Assembly (NCBI GenBank): GCA_943736015.1
Contig: OX031062.1
Location: 3,826,501-3,890,500, forward strand
Length of the DNA: 64,000 nucleotides
Direction of reading: 5' to 3'
DNA from: Tridacna crocea
Taxonomy: Eukaryota; Mollusca; Bivalvia; Cardiida; Cardiidae
Positions 24,117 through 35,234 of the stretch are shown here, in pieces; position 1 is the stretch's first letter; each line of letters starts with the position of its first letter. Both the position numbers and the translations under genes were made by a program. A model generated the notes under the pieces. That model was not told the DNA's origin and made no database searches. It saw only the letters and a program-made list of their open reading frames with translations.

Positions 24117-25363
24117 TAGGGTCCTAGTGAAAGAAAGTGAATTATGTTACATTTTTTGTGAATTACGTTATCATGTAATTCATACATCACATTCAAATAT
24201 ATCTCTTTTAATTTCTTTAATTCAGACAAGATAGAAGAATACAAATGTCAATCTTAAAGATCGAACATCACACATGTTATGAGCAGGGATACACACTAAT
24301 TAAATGATATAAACCGATAATCCTTACTGTGCAACTTAAAGTATTCGCATCCACCAAGGTCAAAAAAGATAAACAGCACCAGTAAATAACGTTTACATAA
24401 TGACGTAACTATGAGGTCAGTGTTTACACCGAAAATAACTCGTGTATTTGAACAGTTTGGTGTTTCGTTCAGATAATCCTACATTCAGTGTATCGTAATT
24501 CACTGTAACGTAATTCATCCCAGCCTCTAAAATGCAATTTGAGTCCTTATTACTTAACACAGATAAATGATATCTTGATATATCAGAGAGGCAGACATGG
24601 TCTACCCATACTGGTGTTTAATTTCCTCTCCCACGTTTAGTATCTTAGAAAACATGTATAACGTAATTCACTATAAAATGTGAAAAATTGAAAATTCTAA
24701 TTTGAATAAAGTGCGGTTTATTTTTTTTACGGTAAACACGAAAGATTGTTTTAGCTGTTAAATATGATGCTTATAGAAAGAGAAAAAACAAGTTTTGTGC
24801 ACTACCTTTGGTATTTCATTTCAATGCAGTGGTGTTACTTTGTGTAACGTAATTCACTATGGTTTAAGGGACAGTAAACAGACAAAAATATCAACAGAAC
24901 TAACAAATTACAAGCTTTATTTCGACTTTGTGCCTAATTGTTTGGCATTTACGAATAAAATAAACTGTACCTTATTCATACTATGTGGTTTATGTTTGTA
25001 CGATATTTTCCGTTAAAATAACCTTTTGTTTGTGACATGGCTTTTTGTTAGTATATGTCTACAATCAGCTTCAAATTTTCGAATTCAAAGTGTTCAGATC
25101 TTGGATTTGTACATCATTTGGACTATGTGTAACATACAAAGGTAGACTGAAAGGCCTGAATTATCTTTTCATTTGACTGTGACTGGAAATTAAGTCATTG
25201 GCGCAACTTAACTGATTTTGGACGAAAATCGCACTGTCGGGCGAAACTTGTCTTTGTTTTGGCTAAACATGCACAATGGTTTTCTATCGAGCTGGCGGTA
25301 ATAAGTATTGGGATAGGCTTTAGGCAGGTAATATATGGTTGCTTTTGAAGGTATATCAGTAGA

Positions 25364-25480
25364 GGCCAAAGCACTTCTGTTGAAATGTCGGCTATCTCAA
25401 TTCATTTGTCTGCAAAAACTGCAGATAAATGGACTGAGACAGTCGACATTTCAACAGAAGTGCTTTGAAGTGCTTTGGCT
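25364..25480. repeat. 117-bp palindrome
   Basis: GCCAAAGCACTTCTGTTGAA pairs with TTCAACAGAAGTGCTTT about 80 bases on. The centre is GCAAAAACTGCAG, and the right arm end duplicates GAAGTGCTTT. Confidence 0.8.
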
Positions 25481-25730
25481 TCACAGGGGCGTAGCTGTCT
25501 GTTCTCAAAAACGCAGGTGCGTACGCTTTGCAAAAAGAAAGGAAAGAAAAACAGTTTTTGTCCCCCACCACCCTAAATGTCACCAGAGGCCAAAAAATGG
25601 CTTCTACAATTAAAAGATAATCTGGAGGAGGCCTTTTAGGCCCTCATGGGATATCGCCCTCCCACCTTGCCACTTCGGGCCTCGGTGTTGCTTTTGCGAA
25701 CAACAGCGTATTTTCAGCTTGTGATACATA

Positions 25731-25810
25731 TCGTCGGTTTACTTCTAAAACCTCGTAACTACAGCTTGTTACAAGCTGTAGTTACGAGGTTTTCGAAGTA
25801 AACCGACGAT
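25731..25810. mobile_element. CCTCGTAACTACAGC hairpin, best copy
   Basis: An 80-bp near-perfect hairpin from TCGTCGGTTTACTTC to its inverse, with centre CAGCTTGTTACAAGCTG. Confidence 0.85.
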
Positions 25811-25815
25811 ATTAC

Positions 25816-26065
25816 AGGCCTCTGAATCTCCACTGGTTTATCGCGGAACTCTAAAATTTTCTTTGGACGATCATCAAACACTTATAGCACATTGGTGATG
25901 TACATCATGGAATATACTCAGATTTCCATTATTACCGTTTCTATAAATAGCACATTGCCGACTTCCTCTATACTGAGGGAGTCGCCAATGTGCTATTTAT
26001 AGTAACGGTGTCCGATAATGAAAGTTTCGTTATTCCATGATACACCGATGGAGTTTCAGAGGCCT
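25816..26065. mobile_element. 250-bp palindromic MITE with AGGCCTCTGAA ends
   Basis: The ends AGGCCTCTGAATCTC and GAGTTTCAGAGGCCT are inverted. Inner arms GCTATTTATAG / CTATAAATAGC flank a CTCTATACTGAGGGAG centre. It abuts the hairpin at 25731. Confidence 0.8.
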
Positions 26066-26211
26066 ACATGTGTGTATATATGGGGGGGGGGGGGGGGATG
26101 GGGGATGGGGGACGGCAACCACATCATATTACGACACACTACCAGAATAGTACGAACTTTATTGAGTCCGCATGAAAGTGAAGGGTTAAGATAACAGGAA
26201 AACATTTTATG

Positions 26212-26447
26212 TTAACGCTTTACCAAAACGCCAAATTTTAGAGCTGTTCAAATTGGACGGTTTTAGAGACGAATACTACTTGTGTGTCAATACATGGAAT
26301 TTTCCATAGAAAGGGAATATAAAATATGGCGAGAAAAGGAAAAAATGCTGATGACTAGCAATTTATCCATGTTTCATGCATTTTTCTAACACAGTGTTCT
26401 ACCTATAAAGTTTCGTTCAAACATGAAACAGTTAGATAAAGGGTTAG
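26212..26447 (-). mobile_element. TTAA MITE, diverged
   Basis: GTTAACGCTTTACCAAAACG opens it. The core is decayed (GCTGATGACTAGC) and the right end is CATGAAACAG...AAAGGGTTAG. Confidence 0.6.
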
Positions 26448-26582
26448 ATCTTGGCCATATTGGAGCACTTTACCAGAATAGTACGGAATGTATAGAGTCC
26501 GCATGATAGTGAAGCATTGAGAAAACGGGACAGTAACATGAAAACATTTTATGTTAACACTTTCCATTGCCAAATAAATATA

Positions 26583-26664
26583 TCGGCGATTTACTTCAAA
26601 AACCTCGTAACTTCACCTTATAACAAGCTGTAGTTACGAGGTTTTTGAAATAAACCTACGATAA
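26583..26664. mobile_element. CCTCGTAACTACAGC hairpin, diverged copy
   Basis: Left arm CCTCGTAACTTCACCTT and right arm GTAGTTACGAGGTTTTTG. Confidence 0.7.
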
Positions 26665-26667
26665 ACG

Positions 26668-26875
26668 CTTAGACTGATGAGCACGACTCAATGATCCTTT
26701 GCGAACAGTATAGATCAAGATCAGACTGCACGGAATGTGCAGTCTGATCTTGGATCTACACTGTCCGATATAGAGATATTTTTACACACAAAAATCCTAT
26801 GTGACAGCAATATTTGGGCTTTCACAATGGCCTTGTCTCATTCCACTTATATGAAAAGTTTAAGGTTTGAAGTCG
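26668..26875. mobile_element. AGATCAGACTGCAC hairpin element, copy 3
   Basis: The stem GTATAGATCAAGATCAGACT is paired across an AATGTGC centre. The ends are degraded. Confidence 0.65.
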
Positions 26876-26944
26876 ACCGTTTTTCGACGGCTAAAATTAC
26901 AAGGAACTGAAACTCACGAAGACATTCCTTTTAGATAAACATTT

Positions 26945-27062
26945 GACTAAAAAACAGACGGTATGGATCAAAGATCAGACTGCACGTTCTGTGCAGTCTG
27001 ATCTTTGATCTATAACCGTCCGCAAAAGCCCATATTTTCATCTTTCTTGCTGAAAGGATTAG
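26945..27062. mobile_element. AGATCAGACTGCAC hairpin element, opposite orientation
   Basis: GGATCAAAGATCAGACTGCA pairs with its inverse around CGTTCTG. CCGTCCGCAAAAG mirrors the CTTTTGCGG seen left of copy 1. Confidence 0.65.
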
Positions 27063-27218
27063 AGGACGGGATTAATGTATCAAATATCTTCAGTGACGTA
27101 AAATCTCCGTATCTAGTGGACAATAAGTCTCTTCAACCATAATTATTGTCGGTTTTTCGATTATATCTGATAAAATTACGAAACATAAACATCGTGCATT
27201 GGGGCAATATCTGACTCT

Positions 27219-27447
27219 TTAACCCTTTCCCAAACAAGCCCTGGTTTTTACGTGTCTGCAGTAAAAGTCTTTTGAAAACACTGTGGGAAAAGGAGAAATT
27301 GCTCGTGACGAGCAATTTCTTCTTTTCCCACAGTGTTTTCTACCCTTTTTGAGAACTTTCTGCCATTTTCTCCAAATCTACAAGTGTCGTATGCAAACTC
27401 TTTTGGTTTTGGAAGAGTCCAAAATTTGTCGTTTGGGAAAGGGTTAA
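27219..27447 (+). mobile_element. TTAA MITE, C type, full length
   Basis: CCCAAACAAGCCCTGG at the left and TTTGGGAAAGGG at the right, with core GCTCGTGACGAGC. Confidence 0.9.
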
Positions 27448-27673
27448 CCATAAAATCTCGTACTTTAACAACTCGAGATGGAAACCCTTTTGAAAACATT
27501 GTGGGAAAAGGAGAAAATGCTGGTGACTGGTGACCAACATTTTCTCCTTTTTCCACTATGTTTTCTAACCTTTCAGAGACAAAACCCATCTTTTAATTTT
27601 CGATTCAACTTGTCGTCTGCAAGTGCTTCCAAGTTGGACCAGTCTAACATGTGGTCATCTGGTAAAGATGTAA
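27444..27673 (+). mobile_element. TTAA MITE, A type, middle of a three-copy train
   Basis: The core has an insertion, GTGACTGGTGACC. The left end reads CCATAAAATCTCGTAC. Confidence 0.7.
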
Positions 27674-27899
27674 CTCTTCACCAGTCAGTCTCGATTTATA
27701 ATTACCCAAAACAGGAAAAAGCTTTCGAGTACATCATGGGAAAAGGATAAAATGTCGGCAAACAGCGTTTTAACCTTTTCCCACAATGTTTTGTGGTCTT
27801 ATAACAGACATATCCAAACATTTGAGCGATATTCAAATTGATGTCTGCAAATGCTTGCAATTTGGGTCTGACTAAATTTTGTTTTGTGGTAAAGATTAA
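27670..27899 (+). mobile_element. TTAA MITE, diverged, last of the train
   Basis: The core is GTCGGCAAACAGCG, and the right end GTGGTAAAGATTAA keeps TTAA only in part. Confidence 0.6.
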
Positions 27900-28362
27900 A
27901 GCTTGTTACAGATTTGGATTATGGCTACTTCTTCATTATCATGTAGCCGATCGGTCTGTTAGTAAAAATTCTTGACCCAATATTACAAAACAATGGCTAT
28001 TTCTAAACATACAAAAAGTATAAATTACACAATACGGAGACATCTGAAGGACAGAAACTTGGATTTTTTTTTTTAATGATTTACAAAAATATATATTACT
28101 CAAAATTTGCTAGGGATTACCATGTTTCTCTCCATCCCCTTCAATTTCAGAAAATCTGTTTTGATATAAAGAACTAGTCGATATATTTTAGATACGCTTT
28201 GTTTTGGATACTTGAATATTTCACTGTAACACTGATAAAACCGACCGTCTGTGGAAAAGTCTGTTTTCTTTTTAATGTGAAACTGGAATGTATGGTTTTT
28301 TTTTTCGAAATATCAAAATGACACCTATCAAAGTGCGAGTAGTATACTCAATTTAATTAAAA
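27900..28362. other. Unassigned AT-rich stretch
   Basis: No gene or recognisable repeat seen. Confidence 0.5.
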
Positions 28363-28424
28363 AACCTCGTAACTACAGCTTGTTACAAGTTGTAGTTACG
28401 AGGTTTTTGAAGTAAACCGACGAT
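28363..28424. mobile_element. CCTCGTAACTACAGC hairpin, short left arm
   Basis: AACCTCGTAACTACAGCTTG pairs with its inverse, and the right arm extends through AGTAAACCGACGAT. Confidence 0.75.
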
Positions 28425-28479
28425 TCTCTTGTATCAAGCTAATGCACTTTATGCAATACTGTTAGAAACTATGAAAAGG

Positions 28480-28650
28480 GCCCCGTTACGTGTTCGCCAA
28501 TCATTCTTAAGAATGCTCTTAGTCTTATTCACCAGAATGTTCTAGAATTTGAAAGCAAGACATTCTGTGATTGGTTAAACCATTTGGTTTAGCCAATCAA
28601 AAGCTGTGTAACTTTCAAATATAGAAAATCTTGGTTGGTTAATACGGACC
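28480..28650. mobile_element. Decayed copy of the CACCAACCATTC MITE
   Basis: The centre TTAAACCATTTGGTTTAGCC and end GTTCGCCAATCATTCTT are kept. A related, better copy lies 200 bp to the right. Confidence 0.65.
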
Positions 28651-28853
28651 AATATGTAATGTCATAACTTTCCTTACCTTACACGTCTCTACATCATAGT
28701 CGAGTCTCAGTGCAACTTTCCTGCTTGGTCCTATTCTTTAATCCTGCATAGATCTACCAATTTAATTTTTGTTCCAATGTATCTATTTTTCTCTCGTGGA
28801 AGGGTCCTTTGGCAAGACACATCAGAGCCCCAGCCTAGAAATGGTATAAAGCA

Positions 28854-29050
28854 GGGCCCGTATTCACCAACCATTCTTATAACGTTCCGTTCTTTATTCT
28901 CCAAAATTTCCTACATTTGTAAGTAACACAACTTCTGATTGGCTAAACCATTCGGTTTAGCCAATCAGAAGTCGTGTTACTTACAGATTTAGAAAACCTT
29001 GGAGAATAAGACTAGAAATATTCTCAGGAATGGTTGGTGAATACAAGCCC
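28854..29050. mobile_element. Palindromic MITE with GGGCCCGTATTCACCAACC ends
   Basis: The left end GTATTCACCAACCATTC matches the right end GAATGGTTGGTGAATAC. The centre is GGCTAAACCATTCGGTTTAGCC. Confidence 0.85.
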
Positions 29051-29135
29051 AGGATACATATTGGCAATTGGAGTGTCGTCGTGATATAAATAAAATTATG
29101 GTAAAAAAAGCATAAATGAACACAATCGTTTTCCT

Positions 29136-29388
29136 TTAAGCTTTTACACCATAATCCCGAGTTTCAACGACTCTGAGCAAGACAGCTAATCGACTCTGAG
29201 CAAGAGAGCTAATCAAAACATTGTGGGAACCGGAGAAAATGCTGGTAACCAGCATTTTCTCCCTTTTCCCACAATGTTTACTAACCTTTCAGAGTCAAAT
29301 CTTCGCGTTTGAGCCAAATTCAATTTGTCGTCTGCAAATGCTTTGATTTTGGACCGCTCCAAAACTTAGGTGTTTGGTAAAGGGTTAA
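29136..29388 (+). mobile_element. TTAA MITE, A type, with a 25-bp internal duplication
   Basis: CGACTCTGAGCAAGA occurs twice in tandem left of the core. Confidence 0.8.
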
Positions 29389-29962
29389 AAAGCAATTTCA
29401 ATTGTTCTTCGTACAGTTATCTCAGAAACTACGTACAGGGGTGATATTAAAGTTTACCTTTCATGGCATAACTCTCCCGTTGTTCTCAATGGTCTACAGT
29501 CATTACGAATTTTCTTGTCTCATTCACGCGCTGCATTTGGTTAACACTCTGTACTCATACACCCCATTTCTAAGATGTTGCTGAACTACGTTCCTGGGCG
29601 AAATTAATGGTCAAAAATTCGTAGTCATGAAAAAGTTGTTAATTTAATAATTCAGCCCTTTTACATTCAAAATCAAATCAATATATTCATGTTTTTATGG
29701 AACTATTTTTCATTCGTAATGTTCATGTACCTGTCAAAGAAGCGAATAGGCTTCATGTAAATTTCATTACACATTATACATATATGCCTATGTTTTTACA
29801 CATTACGGACTGTACATTTTTGTCATTCATTTATGTGATAAAAAGAATCTGATAGTCTTTGGCTTTTGAGGTAAAATTTTTTTTATAAAACTCGTCAACA
29901 AAGTACTGTTATGAAGCTCGCCAAAGGCTCATTTAATAAAACCATTTCTCAAACACCTATTA
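29389..29962. other. Unassigned stretch
   Basis: A 60-codon frame at 29402 has no supporting signal. Confidence 0.5.
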
Positions 29963-30229
29963 TATGGAGTGCAACACGCGAAAAGGGTCATTCGGACATT
30001 TGCGTAAAGTGTCGTCTCTGATCAGCGTGTGCAGTCCGCACAGGCTAATCCGAAACGACACTTTCCGATTTTATGTCATTTTCTGTTTTACGCAAGTCTA
30101 CTGTAACACAAAATCTAATGTAGTCGTAAAGTGCCGTCTCGGATTAGCCTGCGCGGACTGCGCAGGCTAATCCGGGACGACACTTTACGCAAATGTCCGA
30201 ATGTACCATTTCGCGTGTTGGACTCCATA
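29963..30229. mobile_element. Palindromic MITE, GGAGTGCAACACGCG family, copy 2
   Basis: It has the same inverted ends, with the inner hairpin GCCTGCGCGGACTGCGCAGG near 30150. It is better preserved than the copy at 47322. Confidence 0.85.
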
Positions 30230-30371
30230 TATTACACGTTTTTATCCTTCGGGAGTGTCAAGGCTACTTTTTCTGTTCGATTCCTTATTTTCTTTGGCAT
30301 AGACTCTTGCATCTATCCAATAGGCCTATCCTTGCGTTCAAAATATATGAACCATGATCTGTCAAAACGGG

Positions 30372-30475
30372 ACTAAATGCATCTGCGAAAAGTATCGACT
30401 AAGGTCAGCCTGCGCGGACTTCGCAGGCTGACCTTGGACGAAACTTTTCGTGATTGGTCAAACTTCCGTAAGTCC
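30372..30475. mobile_element. GGTCAGCCTGCGCGGAC hairpin element
   Basis: AAGTATCGACTAAGGTCAGC pairs with its inverse through CGCGGACTTCGCAGG. Weaker relatives lie at 43680-43765, 46765-46835, 51295-51370, 56262-56330 and 62030-62110. Confidence 0.7.
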
Positions 30476-30696
30476 AAAGACCAGTCTACCTAATAATTAA
30501 GTCGACTGTTAAAAAAAACGTAGCCATTATGGTGGATGCATAATACTGTAATGGCTGGCATGGTCTCATGATTAACAGTGATGCATTAAGTCCCCTTTTT
30601 GCCAGAGCAAGACTTATATGTGTGTCTATATGTCTTTTGTAAAAGTGTCCTTTGGCAAGGCACGACAGAGCTCTGGCCTAGTAATGGCGAAACCCA

Positions 30697-30890
30697 CTGT
30701 TCGTATACACCAACCATTCGTAAAGTACACTTTGTTACTCGTAGAATCATGAGATTTCTAAAATGAAACTGAAAGTATCGCAGCTTCTGATCGGCTATAC
30801 CAAATGGTTTAGCCAATCAGAAGTTGCGTTACTTTTTGAATCTAGATTTAGCTTTAGAATGAAATAAAGAATGGTTGGTGATTACGGATC
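30697..30890. mobile_element. Third copy of the CACCAACCATTC MITE
   Basis: TACACCAACCATTCGTAAAG and GAATGGTTGGTGATTACG bound it. The centre is ACCAAATGGTTTAGCC. Confidence 0.7.
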
Positions 30891-31920
30891 CTCGGGAACC
30901 ATAATTATGTTTAGCACTGAGATTACAGTTTGCATCCTGTCACAATGATTACCGTATCAGCAAACGTCGGAAAAACGTGACCAAGCGGCATACCAAACTA
31001 GCGACCCCTGGAATAAAAACCCTGAACGTTACTACCGACTGGACTACCTGGCAAAGCTCATGTGAATGTCTTCTATAATGGCAGTGATAATAGTGATAAT
31101 AATGTGATGAGAAAACGTGATATTCTAAACACGTGTTCAGGTAGTTGTACAACACGTATCAATACATATACGAGTACAAATACAGAGTTTTGTCGCCATA
31201 ACAGCAGGCAGCGTCGAAAACCTATACTAGAGGAAGAGCAGTTGTTTGTCACAAGTCAATGCTCCTTAAAAACATTTTTATAATCATCCAAACATTTTTC
31301 TTTGCGGTAGGAGGCAGTATGATTTAAAGGTGGCCCTTCAGATTTTAGGACGAAAATGCAAAAAAATCATCCTTATACTCCCATAGCCTTTTAATTTGCG
31401 TTCATAAAACCCCAGTAGTCGAAAACCATCCGATAACACGAGAAATTAGAGATTTATAACGGACCAGGTTGACACCAAGGGGAGACACGTTCTATTTTTA
31501 GATTATCAGTTCTCTCATTTAAATACAGGAAAACACAGACAAAGTTTCAAACATCCGTCCGAAAAAGGCATTATGGAAAATAACTATTACATGTTTGTTA
31601 TGTAATGGAATTTAAGCTTTATTAGTCATGTGCTAGTCACTAGACATTCCCACAATGCTTTATTGATTTTTGGAGCGAAATCTAAAAATAGCCTAAGAGG
31701 CTACGTAGCCTTTTAAGGGAATACCATCAAAAACATTGTTTTTTGGTAATTTTATGGTTCTTAATCATCGATGATTTGTATTGTTTTTTCATATAAATTT
31801 CAATGATGAATGTGTACAGTTACCCCTAACACCACAATGTCGGGCTGGTAAGGACGGATGGACGGACGGACAACGCTAAAACTATATCCTTTCGCCTTCA
31901 GCGGGGGATAATTTCGTACT

Positions 31921-32017
31921 TGGCCAGCCGTGGGGATCGAACCCCCAACTTTAAAAGTGAAGCTACATTTTGTCGTATGCAAGTTTCACACTGACACATT
32001 TGAACTATACGGGCTGG
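31921..32017 (-). repeat. tRNA-like segment (SINE head or tRNA pseudogene)
   Basis: On the minus strand a 6-bp acceptor-type stem CCAGCC/GGCTGG is followed by CCA, and a perfect T arm TGGGG-GTTCGAT-CCCCA lies at the expected spacing. The D and anticodon arms are irregular: a 5-bp stem GTGAA/TTCAC encloses 23 bases. A body with TCCGTCCGTCC follows. This points to a tRNA-derived SINE head rather than a working tRNA. Confidence 0.5.
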
Positions 32018-32360
32018 TAAACCATTTTCGATTTCATAGGATAACTTATAAGGGTTAAAATAATAATATGAATAGGCAAAAGGTAATGGTGCTAATTGTG
32101 GGAAAATTTGCAAAGCACGTGATATACGTCGTTGAACCCTTCGAACCCTCACATGGCCGCAGGCTCATGACCTCGAGAGAACTTTTGGAAATTCTGAGAT
32201 AAGTGAGAAAAAAAATGTTCAAAATGAGCACCTTTTCTCAAACCACACATGAATTAGGTTTTCAAATGCGTCTTATGATTTTTTTTAACAGGGAAAGATG
32301 GTTCCTGACTTTAAAGGTGGGTATTTAGAACTTTCACATCACACCAATGTCTGTCTGTCA

Positions 32361-32487
32361 TACGGTAGAAAATATTGTTGGAAAAGGAGAAAATGCTGGT
32401 ATCCAGCATTTTCTTCTTTTCCAACAATGTTCTCAAGGGCTTCTTTCTCAGTGTTTTTAACAGTCGGCATTGTTTGGTAAAGGGTTA
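32361..32487 (-). mobile_element. TTAA MITE, right half, inside the 1.7-kb element
   Basis: The core GCTGGTATCCAGC is complete and the right end is TGTTTGGTAAAGGGTTA. Confidence 0.75.
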
Positions 32488-33205
32488 TATGTGGGTATTT
32501 AGCTTTTTCACATCACACCAAATTAAAAAAAAAGAACAAATATCACTGAAATTTACATGGAAAAACAACACAAATCATCAATAATTAAGAATCATACTAT
32601 CGCACACACAAAAATTGGGCGTTATTCCCTTAAAAGGCTACGTAGCCCCTTAAGCTATTATTAGATTTCGCGCAAAAAATTAACAAAAAAAAAAAATTGT
32701 GGGAATGCTAAGTGACTGGCACGTGACTAATGGCGCATAAATTCCATAACAGAACAAACATGTAGTTATTTTCCATAATGTCTTCTTCGGACACTATGTT
32801 TGAAACTTCGACTGTGTATTTCCAGTATGTAAATGAGCAAGTTCCTCATGTAAAAATAGACCGTGTTTCCCGTCAGCGTCGACCTGGGCTGTAGTAAATC
32901 TCTAATTTCTCTTGTTGTCGGATGGTTTTCGACTACCGGGGTTTTATGAATGAAAATTAAGAGGCTTTTTGAGTATAAATATTACTTTTTTGTCTTTTTG
33001 TGATTTTTTTCCCCGAAATCTGAAGGGCCACCCTTAAAGATCCATTTCCACTGGTGATTTAATTGATCAGTGGGGCAATATAACATATTATAAAACCATA
33101 CATGATACATCTCACATATACATGTAGATCTGATATGGTGATCCCTAGCCAATTTTCAGTAGTATACATAGAAGTAAAGTACGTCAACTAAGATAGGCAG
33201 TTATG

Positions 33206-33580
33206 GGTAAACTACGGAATACCATTAGGGCCATCGCCTTTGAATTTGAAACACGATACGCGTTAGTACGATGACTATAACGCGAAACAACAAAACCACG
33301 ATGGTGAAAACGCGATAGTACGATGACGATAACACGATACTTCGATGGTGAAACCACGACAATACGATAGTAAGATAGTCCGATGATGAAAACACGATAG
33401 TACGATGACGATAATACGATAGTACGATGGTGATAATGCGATAGTACGATAGCACGATGGTGAAAACACGAAAATACGATACTACGATGGTGAAATCGCG
33501 ACAGTACGATGGTGAAAACATGATAATATATCGCACTATCATCAAAGGCGATGACCCTAACTGTATTCCGTAGTAAACTA
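33206..33580. mobile_element. Inverted-repeat element with an internal GATGGTGAAAACAC microsatellite
   Basis: Ends of about 35 bp match in inverse: TAAACTACGGAATACCATTA on the left and its counterpart around 33545-33580. The interior (33250-33535) repeats ACGATAGTACGATGGTGAAA-like 18-21 bp units, which create the serine- and isoleucine-rich minus-strand ORFs. Confidence 0.75.
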
Positions 33581-33687
33581 CTCAGGGTCGACTCTGTACC
33601 AGGAGAGAAACGTTTGAACGCGTTCAATCCGAGGTTTTAATGGACGACAAGTTAAAATAGGCCCATGGCCCAAACGATTAGGTTACA

Positions 33688-33762
33688 AAGGGTAGAAAAC
33701 GTTGTGGGGAAAAGAAAAATTGCTGGTAACCCAGCATTTTCTTCCCTCCTTGGTGGTGTCGC
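33688..33762. mobile_element. TTAA MITE core fragment
   Basis: GGGTAGAAAACGTTGTGGGG and GCTGGTAACCCAGC only. Confidence 0.55.
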
Positions 33763-34423
33763 ACCACTGCGAGACTGGTTCCGGTTCATAGTAGTCAAAA
33801 GTGGTTCCAAGTGAAAATTTGCAGTAGCACTTTTGTTGCACTGTTGTATGGAGCTAAGAGGGCTTGGTGGTATATAATTGAGATTTGCTTCAAATTTAGG
33901 CATTGGGGGACCACTTAGATGTGTTTTTATTGTATATTGAGTGGACTAATTTGTGTCACTAGAGGAACAAAAAATTGGGGTCGTGACGGTGAACAGGTAT
34001 TCTTGAGAGGGAAAATTTTAGGGTGCCCGTTGTTTTTTAGATTTAGCGAAAAACGCAATCGGTTGACATGTTGTTTTTAATGCATTTTTTCGAAGGACTA
34101 TGGACGTACTTTAGACATCAAGAGACGGGAAAGCAAAAGTTTTGCCATTAAGCGATCTGTGAGGCTTCAAAGATGATCAATTTCACTCGATTTTCAATAT
34201 GGCCCAAAACCACAGATGTGACACCTAGTGTTCATTCAGCGTTTCCGAAAACCTCTCCCGGAATTGTTAAAGGTCGTGATTCTTTGGTGAAGTTTAAATT
34301 AAGTCACAATAATTAGTGAGTGCGGAAAAATGATAATAAACCGCTAACAATACAGGCAAATCTCGCTTATTTTTGATACTATAATTCTATTCAATTATCT
34401 TTGTACTTGAGCCTTGAGTTCAC
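33763..34423. other. Unassigned stretch
   Basis: No supported feature between the MITE core fragment and the 655-bp foldback. Confidence 0.45.
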
Positions 34424-35078
34424 TGTGGGCGTATTCCTTTCACCTGTTCTGGCACAATGTTCTGTGTTCTGGAATGGTGTACTGGAACGTGCGAAAGGAA
34501 TATTTCAGAAAACAATACACTGTTCTGGAAGTATGTTTTGAATGAAGCATGTTCGGAATATTATTCTAAACCATATCGAAATGAAAGTACATTGGCATGA
34601 CGGCTGTTGTAAGAGCTACTGGATCAGCTGTGCATGTTCCACGTCAATGAAGTATTTCGGAACACTGTGCCGTGTTCCTCAGAACATGTTCTGACTGTTC
34701 TAATCCAATCGAGGTGTAGCGCACCTGCTGAACGGTTGCTAGGTGATGCAAGATGGCCGAAAGACGGACAATTCTTCATGGCAAAATTGCAATTGACCTT
34801 TTTTTACGATATGAATGCCATAAATAGGTGCATACTAGACTCGTCTCTACTTTCTCTCTGCAGCTAATCATATTCTCAACTAACACAGCTAAGAAAGTAG
34901 CTCTTGCAACAGCCATCATGCCAATGCACTTTCATTTCGATATGGTTTAGAATAATGTTCCGAACGTGCTTCATTCAAAACATACTTCAGGAACAGTATA
35001 TTGTGTTCTGAAATATTCCTTTCGCACATTCCAGAATACAGAACATTGTGCTAGAACATGTGAAAGGAATTCGTCCAC
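34424..35078. mobile_element. 655-bp foldback element with arms of about 190 bp
   Basis: Left arm 34424-34620 and right arm 34896-35078 are inverted copies with end motif GGGCGTATTCCTTTCAC / GTGAAAGGAATTCGTCC. Matching interior blocks include AACCATATCGAAATGAAAGT. The 275-bp loop contains a short open frame that shows no family features. Confidence 0.85.
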
Positions 35079-35234
35079 GGTTGAAAGTCTGTGAAATCGG
35101 GACTTGTCAAAGGATGTTAATAGTAATAAAAAATGCAACTGAATTTTGTTTGCGCATGCTGCCGGTAGCGTATTTCTAAATGCACCTTTTACATGAAGTT
35201 TCGGTAATGGGAGTATTCAATGTCGGCTTGTACC

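Larger units (their letters stand above)
22412..25224. mobile_element. 2.8-kb unit with 26-bp inverted ends and dispersed GTAACGTAATTCAC motifs
   Basis: Perfect 26-bp inverted repeats lie at 22412-22437 and 25199-25224 (core AAAATCAGTTAAGTTGCGCC). Between them a 13-15 base motif GTAACGTAATTCAC occurs about ten times in both orientations, at 22603, 22982, 23356, 24137, 24158, 24490, 24505, 24659 and 24843, plus weaker ones near 23333. It is absent, as far as I can see, from the rest of the window. Two TTAA MITEs (23415-23866) are later insertions. The unit may be a non-autonomous DNA transposon with a decayed ORF. Confidence 0.6.
31324..33037. mobile_element. 1.7-kb element with arms of about 400 bp
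   Basis: The left arm (31324-31723) and right arm (32620-33037) are inverted copies, with outer ends near AAAGGTGGCCCTTCAGATTT and inner ends AAGGCTACGTAGCC. The arms share many blocks, for example AAATTAGAGATTTA and CATGTTTGTT. The interior holds a tRNA-like segment, a MITE piece at 32361-32487 and short non-coding ORFs. It could be a foldback transposon or two copies inserted in opposite senses. An arm fragment lies at 8700-8803. Confidence 0.75.

Noticed and set aside
23848-24234. 128-codon plus-strand ORF
   Set aside because: It begins in a MITE end and overlaps a more protein-like minus-strand frame; no domain is visible.
30949-31283. Short ORFs on both strands near 31 kb
   Set aside because: No splice signals or recognisable motifs.
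33184-33627. 147-codon minus-strand ORF rich in S, H, R and Y
   Set aside because: It is produced by a microsatellite inside an inverted-repeat element.
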